From Mesocentrotus franciscanus (Eukaryota > Echinodermata > Echinoidea > Camarodonta > Strongylocentrotidae), in NCBI GenBank assembly GCA_037976565.1, contig CP137679.1, positions 10,638,992 through 10,702,991 of the forward strand: a DNA stretch of 64,000 nucleotides, given 5' to 3'. How positions within the stretch are numbered: position 1 is the stretch's first letter; every line of letters starts with the position of its first letter. This document shows, piece by piece, positions 1 to 11,160 of the stretch. Both the position numbers and the translations under genes were made by a program. The notes under the pieces are model-generated. The model was not told where the DNA came from. It was given only the letters and a program-made list of their open reading frames with translations, and made no database searches.

Positions 1-546
1 TCTGAAGGGTAAGTGGGCATTTGAGCATCAATGATTCCATTTTTGTTGACCCCTCACGAAGTGAAACCTTATCGAGGATTTAAAACTTTTCATAACATAT
101 TAGATATTTTACATAATCATTATAGCAAAGCAATTTTAATAAGTGTTTTTCTATATCACTCGTATCAACCTACTGTTAAAATGCAATAATCATTATCGTA
201 TAACTTGTCTTTAAACCTTTGTTTTTACAGATATGTACATCTCTCTGAAACAAAAATAAGAGTATATTTTCGGAATAGTGTGGAAGGATGATATGACCAT
301 GACTGTAATAGATATAAAACACATTGAAATTTATAAAAATCTATGCAAAAAGCACCATAAAAGTACAACTGAATATTCAGAGCATTTATGTGATCATCTG
401 ATACAACTGGAAAGGAAATAAAAAAAGCACCTTTTCCGTTTCATCTCGAAAATATCTCGAGAAAAAAAAATGCCTGAATCACGACTCGACAAATAAAAAT
501 AGAAATATATATATACCCAGTCCCAAAACAAATAGTCTAAGCGTAC
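1..546. other. Intron of protease homologue (no exon recognised)
   Basis: The next protease exon should continue with the Cys and Ser loops, but no such peptide with splice sites is visible on the minus strand. The stretch is AT-rich and shows no gene or clear repeat. Confidence 0.5.
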
Positions 547-854
547 CAGTAACAGGGGGTAAATTACCCCATCCCGCTATTCCGGTTTTGGACCCTGGGC
601 GGAAGTCGCGATGCATCTTGGGATGCGGCAGACATACGACGTTGACGTTATCATTGAGCTCGAAAGGGATCATGACCTTGACGAGTGCGATGTCGGACTC
701 CATTCGTCGGGCATCGTATCTAGGATGTACGTAGATATCCGACGTCATTCTCCTCTGCGTGTGTTGACTACCTTCATCATTGTCGGTATCATCGTCGGAA
801 TGGAGCAGTGAGATAGCCCCTGCGATCACCGTGTAAGGTTCTTTCAAGTAAGGG
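547..854 (-). CDS. Protease homologue coding exon 3 (catalytic Asp region to GWG)
   Basis: Acceptor CTCAG/CCCTTAC and donor ACTG/GTACGC give 308 nt, phase 2 in and phase 1 out, so the junction codon AT/C encodes Ile. It encodes VIAGAISLL, an acidic insertion (HSDDDTDNDEG), IYVHPRYD, ESDIALVKV with the triad Asp, VVCLPHP and AGWGNLP. The next exon, with the Ser loop (GDSGGP in active members), is not in the window. Confidence 0.88.
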
Positions 855-3098
855 CTGAGATCGATGGGGAAATAATGGGTGGCATAACATATATTTTTGT
901 TTTGTTTAATTTCTAGGACAACTGATCTCTCGATTACCGTTCCGGACGAGCACTCCCCGAGATGGTAGTCCGGTGATCAGTTGTTTAGGTTAACACCCCG
1001 GACAATCACTCCCCCCTAGGACAATCACCAGTGGATATCCTCACACCCAGGACAATTTTACTCTTACTTGAGAGATTACTCCCGTGACTATAATCTACCG
1101 ATTGCCATCTTTCAAACACGTACTTTTCTTAAAATGAAGTCTTGGAGTTAAACAAATTTAGGATAAACAATTATACAGATAGTATGACGATTATTCATAT
1201 GTCACATGGCGTGATCCCTCAGGGATGCGTACTTTCACCTATCATATTTTTTCATACTTTTCACTTATGACTGTCTATGCTGGGAATGCTAAAAGAAATA
1301 CAATCATAAAGACTTTTGAGAAATCAACTCAAGGCAAACTTCTATACCCTGTGGTATATCCAATTAAAATCATGTTCGGACTACGTAATACGTCACTGTA
1401 TAATTCGCACATTACAATGATGATTTACAACGCTATTAAAATGGCCAAAGGGTGATTTTTCGAAAATCATTGCAATCATGTCCAAAGTTCACAGAAGACA
1501 AAATAATGTTGATGTCATGTCATGAAAGCGCGGCGAAAGACTAGAGAAATATCAGATTGCGATGTGTCACAGTAACTACTTCAAAATGGACCAAAAAAAT
1601 CAACCAAAAGGCACATGTCGGATTGATATCTCAAGTTTAAGATCGTTTCATAGTTCAAGTACCTTGGTCAATTAATGAAAATGACAAGCTATAGACAGGA
1701 AGGGTGTATTGCCGTTTGGTCTACAACCGGTTCGTCTACTATCCACATGGTCTAATAATAATTTCGTCAACTTATCATTTGGTCTACTTACCATTTAGGC
1801 TAATATTCATTTGGTCCAATCTCCAATGAGTCTACTTCCATTTGGTCTATTGCTCATTTTGTCTAATCTCCAGTCGGTCTAATTTCCAGTTTGTCTAAAG
1901 CCCATTTTGCCTTCTATCCATAATGGTCTAATAATCATTCAATCATAAATGATAATAATCATCTAATCATTATTATATTAATTGGGAAGTAGACGAACTG
2001 GTTGTAGACGAAACGGCAATTCACCACAGGAAGAAAAGTGTTAATGCACGATGCCCTGTATATAAACAGGGAGGTAGTAATATTTCAGCCTCATCATTTT
2101 GATCTCAACTGTTTATAAAGTAGGCCTACAGTAGATTGTCAAATATGAAATATATTTTGCTAAAATCCATTTTATTCCCGGGATAGCCTTTAGGAGCTGC
2201 TGAAAGTGATAATTATTTCAATTTTTACAAGGTTTCAAGAACATCACTGTTCTTTTGTGAAATATGAAGAAAAAAAAATGAAATGAAAATTATATAGTAA
2301 AACGTTTTGTATGGAAAATCAAGTTTATTGCATTAATTATGTCTCTCCTAAATACAAACATGGAGAAATACCAGTAAATCAATTGAATGTAATACATTAC
2401 TAAGTAGGAAATTAAGGACAACGGATAACAGGACTAAAAGGGATAAATCATGCTGATTTCTCAGGTCCAGACTTACATACAACTCGCGGCAGTCAGTAAC
2501 CATTGCTCGTGAATGAGTACGGCGCTGCAGAGCTTCATCTCGCCGTGATACAGGGCGACCTGCCACGGGTACTCGCCGGCTACCACTTCGTACCCCGTAT
2601 CATCACCCGCTTGCGTAGTCGGGTCCGACATCGTCAAAGCAACGGTACGACGTCCGCAGGTCGACCGATCTAAAGGATTAAAACGGTCCAATTATTATTA
2701 TTTTTTTAATACAAAAGTGATGATGGTATAATATAAAACAATTCAATAGGTCTTGTTACGGTAAATATCATTTTAGTTCATTTTCTAATAATAACGCAGA
2801 ATTTACAACTAAGATAGGCCTATACAAAGGAACATCAATTATGAAGATAGTGGTGATTAAGATTGAATACTAGCAATGATTTTGACCATGGTCATTTTTT
2901 TATGATAACGATGACGATAAAGATGATGATTGATGATGGTTATTTTTACAATGATTATAACGATGGATGAAAAGGTGATTATGATAGTAATGAGGACGAC
3001 GATGATAATGATGAATGATGATAACGATTGATGATTGTGATGATGATGATGATGATAATAATAATAATAATAATAACAATAATAATAATAATAATAAC

Positions 3099-3133
<35 letters not shown>

Positions 3134-3722
3134 TAATAATAATAATAATAATAGGCATTTCTATAGCGCCGTCTATCTAGGGATTCTATTCCGAGGCGCA
3201 CTAATAATTATTACACCGGCTTTAGCCTAGCTGCCTAGCATTTCAAGGAATTTTATTCCTGCGAGGTACCCATTTACCTCACCTGGGTCGAGTGTGGCAA
3301 ATGAAGATTACTGCCTTGCCAAAGGACATTAGTGCCGTGTCGGAGTTCGAACCACGACCTTTGAATTTCAAGTCAAGTGCTTCAACCACTCGACTACGAC
3401 ACTATGATGATGATGATGATGATGATGATAATGATGATGATAAATTGATAATGATGATGATGGGTGATTGTTATCAATGATGATAATAACGATGGATGAG
3501 AAGGTGATGATGGTTGTGATGATGATGATGAAAATAAGCAATTTCGTCAATATATTCATAACTAATACGATGATGACTTCACTTACTCTGAAACATGAGC
3601 ATAAAGGGGTCGTCAAACATGCCATCGAACTTGGAGAAAAAGTCCATAGCGTCGACGGTCGAGAAGGCGAACACCAGCACAAACACGTAGGTGACCATGG
3701 TCACGCGATCGCGGCAGGCCAT
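547..3722 (-). CDS. Serine protease homologue, chymotrypsin (S1) fold, probably inactive; 3 coding exons, C-terminal part beyond window
   Basis: Seen: exons 3587-3722, 2477-2669 and 547-854 join in one frame (donor phases 1, 2, 1) to about 212 residues. Residues 1-25 are a signal peptide (MACRDRVTMVTYVFVLVFAF...). An acidic, Phe/Met-rich stretch, a CGRR segment and a Gly/Asp linker follow. The S1 core then shows EYPWQVALY, LLTAASC, YVHPRYD, ESDIALVKV (the catalytic Asp region), VVCLPHP and AGWGNLP. Family knowledge: S1 proteases need His-Asp-Ser. Here the His of TAAHC is Ser, and no R-IVGG activation site precedes EYPWQ, where the aligned residues read about GDDTGYEVVAG. The Ser loop lies left of the window. 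Inference: a secreted pseudoprotease of the serine-protease-homologue type, acting by binding rather than cleavage. It is less likely a pseudogene, since frames and splice sites are intact. Confidence 0.82.
855..2476. other. Intron of protease homologue with a MITE
   Basis: An intron of 1622 nt between coding exons 2 and 3. It contains imperfectly repeated GGACAATCAC words near 990-1060 and the hairpin element at 1703-2025. An open frame on the plus strand at 1225-1455 has no recognisable domain. Confidence 0.7.
1703..2025. mobile_element. Hairpin MITE, hAT-like, with 8-bp target-site duplication (copy 1)
   Basis: Termini are inverted: GGTGTATTGCCGTTTGGTCT at the left, and AGACGAAACGGCAATTCACC at the right. 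A perfect 8-bp direct repeat, ACAGGAAG, flanks it at 1695-1702 and 2026-2033. Inside, the word GGTCTA/GTCTAC recurs about every 20 bp, alternating with CATTT and CCA words. Family knowledge: 8-bp duplications and short inverted ends suit hAT-mobilised MITEs. No transposase is encoded. Confidence 0.85.
2477..2669 (-). CDS. Protease homologue coding exon 2 (linker, PWQ strand, altered His loop)
   Basis: Acceptor TTTAG/ATCGG and donor TGTAT/GTAAGT bound 193 nt that fit phase 1 in and phase 2 out. It encodes NRSTCGRR, a linker, EYPWQVALY and CSAVLIHEQWLLTAASC. This is where the catalytic His codon should be; the codon is AGT (Ser). The paired Cys residues of the His loop (CSAV...ASC) are kept, so the fold is likely intact. 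Confidence 0.88.
3040..3410 (-). mobile_element. tRNA-derived SINE (minus strand) with (TTA)n tail
   Basis: Read on the minus strand, it starts near 3403 with a tRNA-like head (TAGTCGAGTGGTTGAAGCAC, B box GGTTCGAACTCC). A body follows with CCTTTGGCAAGGCAGTAAT and GGCGCTATAGAAATGCC, then a (TTA)n tail running to about 3050. The tail merges into ATG/ATC trinucleotide repeats at 2900-3060. The SINE lies in the first coding intron of the protease homologue. Confidence 0.8.
3400..3535. repeat. (GAT)n-type microsatellite
   Basis: Runs of ATG/GAT triplets with interruptions directly flank the SINE head and continue to within about 50 nt of the protease exon 1 donor. Confidence 0.85.
3587..3722 (-). 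CDS. Protease homologue coding exon 1 (start codon and signal peptide)
   Basis: The ATG at 3722-3720 opens a 45-codon stretch: a short basic start, a hydrophobic core (VTYVFVLVFAF) and STVDA before a likely cleavage. The mature start MDFFSKFDGMFDDPF is unusually rich in Phe, Met and Asp. The donor reads CAGA/GTAAGT (phase 1). An upstream ATG at about 3734 is out of frame. A strong acceptor (CT-rich tract, CCCCAG) lies at 3775-3776, so the exon probably begins at 3774 with about 52 nt of 5' UTR. Confidence 0.75.
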
Positions 3723-3780
3723 GCTCTCCGCATCAATCTAGGAGGCGTATCTTCTGACTTGTTTTATGGACGTTCTGGGG

Positions 3781-4571
3781 TAAAAGAGGAATGAAGGAAG
3801 CGCATACAGAGACGTTGTTATAGAGGTAAGAGGCAGAGAGAAAGATGATAGAGAGACGGAGACAAGATAAGTTAGTGAGGATTTAGGTGAGTGAGAAAAG
3901 GAGGTAGGAATAGTGAGAGTGAGAGAGAGAGAGGGAGAGAGAGAGAGTGAGTGAGAGATTGTGTGTGTGAGAGAGAGAGAGATGAATGGGAGAGAAAGTG
4001 AGAGAGATAAAAGTTAGTGGGAGAAAGACAGAGAAGTGTGCGGGAAAGAGAAAGAGAGAAGTAAGTGGGAGAGAAAGAGAGTGAGAGAGGTAAAAGAGGA
4101 ATGAAGGAAGCGCATACAGAGACGTTGTTATAGAGGTAAGAGGCAGAGAGAAAGATGATAGAGAGACGGAGACAAGATAAGTTAGTGAGGATTTAGGTGA
4201 GTGAGAAAAGGAGGTAGGAATAGTGAGAGTGAGAGAGAGAGAGGGAGAGAGAGAGAGTGAGTGAGAGATTGTGTGTGAGAGAGAGAGAGATGAATGGGAG
4301 AGAAAGTGAGAGAGATAAAAGTTAGTGGGAGAAAGACAGAGAAGTGTGGGAAAGAGAAAGAGAGAAGTAAGTGGGAGAGAAAGAGAGTGAGAGAGGTAAA
4401 AGAGGAATGAAGGAAGCGCATACAGAGACGTTGTTATAGAGGTAAGAGGCAGACAGAAAGATGATAGAGAGACGGAGACAAGATAAGTTAGTAAGGATTT
4501 AGGTGAGTGAGAAAAGGAGGTAGGAATAGTGAGAGTGGGAGAGAGAAAGGGAGAGAGAGAGAGAGAGAGTG

Positions 4572-4603
<32 letters not shown>

Positions 4604-4722
4604 AGATGAATGGGAGAGAAAGTGAGAGAGATAAAAGTTAGTGGGAGAAAGACAGAGAAGTGTGCGGGAAAGAGAAAGAGAGAAGTAAGTGGGAGAGAAG
4701 AGAGGGAGAGAGAGAGAGAGAG
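3781..4722. repeat. Tandem array, 3 copies of a ~306-310 bp polypurine unit
   Basis: The unit starts TAAAAGAGGAATGAAGGAAG and recurs at 3781, 4091 and 4397, followed each time by the same GA-rich text. The copies are nearly identical, differing mainly in GA/GT run lengths. On the sense strand of the protease gene it is a CT-rich block of about 940 nt in the putative first intron, directly upstream of the exon holding the start codon. Confidence 0.93.
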
Positions 4723-4973
4723 ATGACGTTAATTGCCGTACTCTTTTCGCCTGTCCATCGAGACTAAGTAATAGGACATTCAGCGGCCGACAAAGCCATC
4801 ATCCTATACATATTAATAAACGTTTTCAAGTCAGTGAATGAATGGGACAGGCTAATATTCCTAAGTAAAATATTAACTTTATTTCTCTCAAAGGAGGATG
4901 TGCGAAACGAATTTTCAACATAATTTAGAATGTAAAAAAATAGATGAAAAAGAAATTAAGTAGTCTCACTTAC

Positions 4974-5154
4974 GCCCAAACCTCAAGCATCAAGCAAGAG
5001 GACCGGAAAATCTTGTGGAGCCGAACTCCAGAAAGCAATCTTGAATGTTGATCCAAGTACTCGTTCTCGGAACTCATCAGGCCCTAAAATGCTTTTACAG
5101 AATGCCTGCTTCTCAAACAATCTTCACTTATGCCGAAAATCCAGACAATTTATA
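4974..5154 (-). promoter_or_regulatory. Possible promoter (TATA) and noncoding first exon of the protease homologue
   Basis: On the minus strand a TATAAA sits at 5154-5149. About 145 nt downstream is a good donor (GGGC/GTAAGT; last exon base 4974). Spliced to the acceptor before 3774 this gives a 5' UTR leader. The order TATA, short leader, donor, CT-rich intron, acceptor, ATG is coherent, but it rests on signals only. An open frame of 133 codons on the other strand (5130-5531) resembles nothing I know. Confidence 0.35.
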
Positions 5155-7518
5155 TCCTGAGACCTCGTCTCTCCAGCGCGAATCCAGACAGAGACTGGGT
5201 CTTAATTCGGTCCAGGTCCATTTTAATAGTCCTCGGAAAGCAGCAGGTACGGATAAGCGAGCTATTGAAGAAGTTCACCCCGACCTTCCCGGGTTTCAAT
5301 CGCTTCATCTTGCCTTTTCTTTCCGCGACTTTCCCACGGTTTCCCAAGGTGTTTTACATCTCGTTAACAAAATCTATTCATGCAATTTCTTTAAAGAACC
5401 AAAGTTGTTTTAATCCCCTTTTTTCCCTGAAAGTTGGTACCATGGTACTGCAAGGTACATTTACTACCTTAGTGCACTATTCAATACCTCGTAATTATGT
5501 TCCAAACAAGGAACATGCTGTTGCTACATAAATAGTTTTGTTTTCATAATCTTTTCCTCATTATGCCATGCTCCAAACACAATCGCTTTCAAATTACACC
5601 ATGTTTCATGCTTGAAAAATCAATTAAAGCGATTGCAGTACAACCCCCAGAAGGCTTTTAAAGGGAGATGGTCGTCAGTTTCCATGTGCAGAAGGCCATA
5701 ATTCGCTGACACCAGACTTGGTGGAAATACCATTAATGGGTTTACAAGTCTTGCACACAGCAAACCCATAGTCCCATCAAGAAACACCCCTAGTCTCTCA
5801 GAGAGTCTTCGGGCGAGGGAAATGTTAGATAATGACTTTATCATATGGGGGACGGGTTGGAAATGCTGAGCATTACACAAGGCCTTTTGGCCATAAAACT
5901 AAAGGCTAATCCTGGTGACTGACAACTTCTGTTACTAGGTAAACACCCGAATGGTGTCGAATTCCCTTAGAGCCGACTACTATGTGTCTTTAAATCATCC
6001 CACTAATCTTTCTTTCTGGTTAAACAGGTCGATTTACATTTGTTAAACCCAACTGGAAAATGCATACAAGTTGAACGAGTTACCATATATATAACGCTTT
6101 AGCTACTACAGCATCACGATTAACTATAGTCTAAAACAGCAACAAAATCAAGAATAAGAGAATAATTGAAGAATTATAAAATGATAACATTATCCATGCA
6201 TTTTCCGTTGTGATGTCTGTGATTATATATCAAACATATTGTTCACATTCTAGCGACAATATTCGTCTTCTCTCGATTTTCTCTGACCAGTTTTGAAAGC
6301 GATAGATGGACAAAGCGCTCCATACTCGACCGGCGATTGGTTTAAAGTTCACCGATTCACTGCACATGCGTAGTGCGTAGACTCGGGAGTAGGCGCGCCG
6401 CGGCGAGTGGACGGACTTTCTGCCAATATGTAAAACGCCGCCTCTATCAACAAAAAAATGTGTCGTCACACATGTTTGCCTTTCTAACAGCGTGATTTTT
6501 TATTACATGAAATCTCGTTTCAGAAAACAGAAAACAGACATTTTTTTTTGCCCCTTATTGATAAGCAAACCGCCATTTTCACCTGTGTTTTTCACTATAG
6601 GTTTATTTGTGTTGCCTTTAATACAATTTGATTGATAATGTATTCATCTGTAATAATAGAGCGACGCTTGGTTTTACCTTTTGTTCAAAATCGGTTTTAA
6701 AGATACTATGTCCCTTTTGCAGCCAACATCAAATTCTGTAGAACTTTGCAGGAATTATGAATATGTCATGTATGTCCTATCTGTGAAATTTAAACATTAG
6801 CAGTGTCCTAATATTCAAATTATGCAAGGAAACCCGTTTACCGTCTAGACTTCACTGTCAGACACCATTGAGTGACTGACTGACATCTTTTTTTCTTTGG
6901 AAATAACATCATAAAATGAGCTGTAACAGGTACATGAGCATTTGTCTACATCAATAACCCACTACTTGTAATGGCCAAAATTAAACTGATTGAATCTTTG
7001 TGGAGCACAAAACGTACGACCATTCGGTAAAAGGGTCTGAAAATCAGACTATTATTTAGGTGATTGCAATCACTTAAGTCGATTCGATAACTAATGGTCT
7101 TTATTTTCCCACTAAAAGCCATTTTCAAGCACTTTCGTTTTGAGGGAAGTTTTAAATTAGTATTGTCTTTCAAATGCCGTTGGAATTTAACCTTTTCATT
7201 TTTTTTCCTGCAATTGGGACATAGTACCTTTAACAAAGGATCTTAGTCTGAGGTCTAAGTTCCCCTTTGATACATGTGATCTTAGACCCAGGTTTTGGTT
7301 TGACTGGATTAGTAGAATACGGGTCAGTGTGTTCACTACGCTATTGTAGAATGAAGTTTATTATGTGAAACTAAAATTGCGGGTGGGGGGGGGGTTCTCG
7401 CATTCCAATCCACGAAAAAAAATCCACAAGGCAAGCTAACCGTCATAAAATGACCAAATCAATTCACTTCTTTATGAAGTTGCAGACTTTTGCCTGTTCA
7501 GACATTAATGAAATAATA

Positions 7519-7648
7519 GTGGGTACCTGGCAGGAATTAATTCCTTGAAATGCTAGAGCGCTGTAATGGCAGCTAGGCTATAAAGCCGGGGTAATAATAA
7601 ATGCGCCTCTGAATAGAATTTATAGATAGACGGCGCTATAGAAATGCC

Positions 7649-7702
<54 letters not shown>

Positions 7703-7703
7703 G
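7519..7703 (+). mobile_element. 3' part of a SINE, same family as 3040-3410
   Basis: GGCAGCTAGGCTATAAAGCC, GCGCCTCTGAATAGAAT and GACGGCGCTATAGAAATGCC, then about 20 TTA triplets, match the SINE at 3040-3410 read on its minus strand. The tRNA-like head is missing, so this is a 5'-truncated copy. Confidence 0.82.
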
Positions 7704-7984
7704 TCATCAATTTCCAGATCTTCATCTTAACAACGCAAACATACAAACAACCAACCACAATATCAGCAACAACAAAACCCACCCAAAACAGAAACAAAAA
7801 CCAAACAAATGCAATCGTTTTCTAAGGACTATGCCATAAAGTAATTTTTTTCTATCACGTGATTTCATAACCTTCAAGTAATGTCAGTTTTGACATGTCA
7901 TGGTTGTGTTCATGGTTTGTTAACTTGTGTTTTACCTTTTCCCTGTCTATTTTCACTTCAGTGACTCCATACAAACTGAATACA

Positions 7985-8150
7985 TAGCCCTGTTTCATAA
8001 AACTTTTTATCAATAACAAATCCGGATAACAAATGCTAAATTTCTATGACAAATTTTGCTCTCAGCCAATCAAATGCCACGATTTCAGTAGCTTATAACA
8101 GCCATTGTAACTTGTTATTAATAACACGTTTATGAAACGAGCCCAGAGGG
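7985..8150. mobile_element. MITE with GTTTCATAAA inverted ends
   Basis: It begins CCTGTTTCATAAAACTTTTT and ends CGTTTATGAAACGAGCCC, an imperfect palindrome. The internal words CAGCCAATCAAATG and AGCTTATAACA also occur in the element at 49178-49325, so the two are relatives. Confidence 0.75.
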
Positions 8151-8476
8151 GGCCCAGAGGTCTGGGTACCGGGTGGTACGAACCCACTGTACAATTGTCC
8201 ACGTTGAAAAATGGAGAATATGCTTTTTTTAATATTAAAGGTAAGTATGGGATGTCTCAAAATGCAATGATATTTTGATTAGCAATATTTTAAAAAGTAC
8301 TGGATCACCCTGATATTGAACTTTTGTAGGTAATATTGCAGTAATACTACCTTAAATGTGTGTGAACTTCATGAGGATTCGGGTTAAACCGACAAAGGTA
8401 TGCTTGTTTTGTAAGACGTAGCATTTTTCAAATGTTACAAAGTGCGTTTTATGGAGACACTCCATCTTACCAAGTT

Positions 8477-8762
8477 CTGGGGGGTGTTTCACAAAGACTA
8501 AGATCGACTTTAAGTTGGACTTAAGTATAGACGGCCGTTCATGCCATTGTTTGCTCTCATCATTTACTGGCATTGGTCTCTCAAAGGACGTACAAATCAT
8601 GGTAAAAAATCTACAAAACTTGGATGTTTTGATAATTCATTATTGAAGGAAAAAAATATTGTCTAAAGATCATAATGGTGAGAGCAAACAATGGCACGAA
8701 CGGCCTGTTATACTTAAGTCCAAATTAAAGTCGATCTTAGTCTTTGTGAAACACCCCCCTGA
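8477..8762. mobile_element. Hairpin MITE, GGGGGGTGTTTCAC family (copy 1)
   Basis: Arms of about 65-80 bp are inverted: GGGGGGTGTTTCACAAAGAC...GTTGGACTTAAGTATA at the left, and its complement ending GTGAAACACCCCCC at the right. The second copy at 36692-36984 has the same arms but an inverted interior. Confidence 0.9.
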
Positions 8763-9229
8763 TAATAAAGGAAAACGAAACTTACAGTGAATGTTCAACA
8801 CCACAAATAAATGAGCAATTGAATTTAAAAAAAGAAAAAAAGAAGAAAGAAATCAAGCCAACTTTAATACATGGAGCCAAGACAAATGTATTTAAATATG
8901 TGGTCTTGTACAATTTCTTGGTATTTTGTTTATACTTGTATTTAGCTGGTCCAAACATTCTATCCTCTACACGATAAATTCTTCAAAATTAACAAAATTT
9001 TGGTCTATAATGTAAATACCATTATCAGAACTACAAATCTGAATTAAAAATTTGAAATCAAGTTTTATAAAGACGGTGTTAAAATGGGGAGGGAGAATGA
9101 AAGCATGCAACTTATCCATAAAGACTTGAAAACGTATCTAATGTCTGAATTCCGTAGTTAAGTCGTAGTTTATTTCAAAATCTGATGATGTTTAATTATA
9201 TTTAATTATGTTAAATTATTTTCGTTCTC

Positions 9230-9355
9230 TGCAACTTCTCATGTACTTTCTTATGTTTAATGTATTTACCTTGTTTAATAGGCGCCTTGAGCATCTCTTG
9301 GGGTGGATATGTGTGCATTATAAATGTTGTTATTATAAATTATTATTATTATAAG
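9230..9355 (+). mobile_element. Retroelement 3' tail (LINE/SINE)
   Basis: A GGCGCCTTGAGCATCTCTTG text followed by GGTGGATATGTGTGCATTAT and an ATT-rich simple tail is a typical non-LTR 3' end. A related tail lies at 46340-46430. Confidence 0.6.
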
Positions 9356-10499
9356 ATGATGAACACAATGACACAAAGAGCACATCAATAAATTACCAAA
9401 GATATGATACAAAAATCAGTATTTAATTGTACAATATTATAAAGCACACCCTTGCATATGTTTTCAAAAGTACCTTATATACAGATGGCAAGTGAAAATT
9501 AAGCCTGTACTACATTCGTTTTAAAGCATACATTATTTCAAACACAACTTTTAAAGGATACTAAGTACATACATACATACATTATATATATTAAGAAAAC
9601 AATTCATTTAATTCTAGTATCTAAATAGTATAAGTAGTATTTCATCTATTTGCTACCAATACATTAGTTTTAAAATTCATTTTTCATTTCACTACATGAT
9701 TAGTTCCATAAAAAATAGTGTACAGCTTTTAAAATTGGCAATACTCTGAAATCGTCTTCCAAGGTAATTCATTTAATGATATCATCAGTAGTAATGTAAA
9801 AATGATCTACACAATTATTACAAATGTTGTGTAAATTACTGCACTTGTAATGTTTTCTCTGATATGAAAAGTTCAAAGACACAGATTTACATGAAACCTA
9901 AAAACATCAGCCTCATAGTATGTAAACAGTGGAATGAATCTTTTTTCACTGAAAGACGGTTTCTGGAATTTAAAAATTAAAAAATCTATAAATCATACGA
10001 CTTTAAAAATATCGACTTTGACTATATAGAATTTTATGCAATGCAAGATATAATGTCTTTGAATACAATTGTGAAAATGCATCATATAATTTATCAATAT
10101 GAACAATAATAATAATCACATATCTTTCAATAAGGTTTCATATTAAGTATTAATTAAGTAATATATTCTTAACTACAAAACAAAATTAGTAAGATATTTA
10201 CTTATGAATACCAGCTCTTTCTATAAAGTAAAGAGATTTCAAGAAATTTCATCATATAACCAATACATTTTGAATTACAAATCTCACTTTTCAGTGATAA
10301 ATCAAATAATGGGATACAATTAATATTTATATACTGGGGATAATGTTTATATCAAAATGGCTGACAAGATATCTGTAACCATAAGTGTTAGGTAGCAATC
10401 TACTATCTAAATTTGATGTCCAAAAGACTGAAATGTACTTTGGAATTTACACCAAAAAAATTCCATCGTTGACAATATATATATATATAAATATTATTA

Positions 10500-10745
10500 C
10501 TTTTGTATATGTTTCTTTATTTACTTGTTTAATGCTTGTAATGTGATAATGATTTTCGTTTGTTTTGCGCTTTGTTTGTAGTCTGTATTGGCTGTTTTCA
10601 TTACTATGATTGTAAGGGGAATCGCTGTGTTTTATTACAAGCCACTGACTTTTTAATGCGATTTCCCAGGCACAATATTATCATATATTATATCTTTGTA
10701 TTTTATGAAATTAATAAATTGAAACTGAAATTGAAATTGAAACTT
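10500..10745 (+). mobile_element. Possible retroelement 3' end with (AATTGAA)n-like tail
   Basis: A TG-rich stretch ends in TATTTTATGAAATTAATAAA and repeated TGAAACTGAAATTGAAAT words, which resembles the tail of a non-LTR element. No coding remnant is visible. Confidence 0.4.
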
Positions 10746-10857
10746 TGCATAGAAGACTCGAGGCAAGTGTTGTATTCTGACTATTACAATCGAAAAGAAG
10801 ACTTGCGATGTATTGCTTTAAATACGTCCCGAAAGAAATATTGATTTTTAGCTTTAT

Positions 10858-11160
10858 AAGGGGAAGGAGGGAGGCAGGGAGAGAAGAGGAGAGAGGAGAG
10901 AGAAGAGGAGAGAGAGAGAGAGAGAAAGAAAGAGAGAGAATAAACAGACACACAGAGGGGAGAAAAAGAATAAGGGACAGGGTGAAATAGACAAGAGAAA
11001 GCAAATGCCACGGAGGGAGAGAAAAGGGAAGAAAAAATAAAAGAGCCACAGAGTGAATAGGAGAAAAGGAAGAGATACATAGAGAAAGAAGAGAATAGAA
11101 AGCAGAAAAAGAGAGATCAGATAGGGAGAGAGGGAGGGGGAGAGAGAGAGAGAGAGATGC
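10858..11160. repeat. GA-rich polypurine tract
   Basis: About 300 bp of almost pure purine on the plus strand, with several perfect (GA)n runs. The open frames over it are Ser/Leu-only shadows. Confidence 0.92.

Noticed and set aside
3080..3160. CRISPR-like regular repeats
   Set aside because: Simple trinucleotide runs with no spacer structure, in a eukaryotic intron.
2857..3230. Long Tyr/Asn/Leu homopolymer open frames on both strands
   Set aside because: They are translations of ATT/ATG trinucleotide repeats and a SINE tail; no splice or domain support.
5045..5531. Two overlapping plus-strand open frames of 122 and 133 codons
   Set aside because: No recognisable domain, no splice logic, and they run antisense to a plausible leader exon and TATA box of the protease gene.
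5620..5880. 86-codon minus-strand open frame
   Set aside because: Reads like complex protein sequence but contains no motif I recognise and has no splice sites that join it to either gene.
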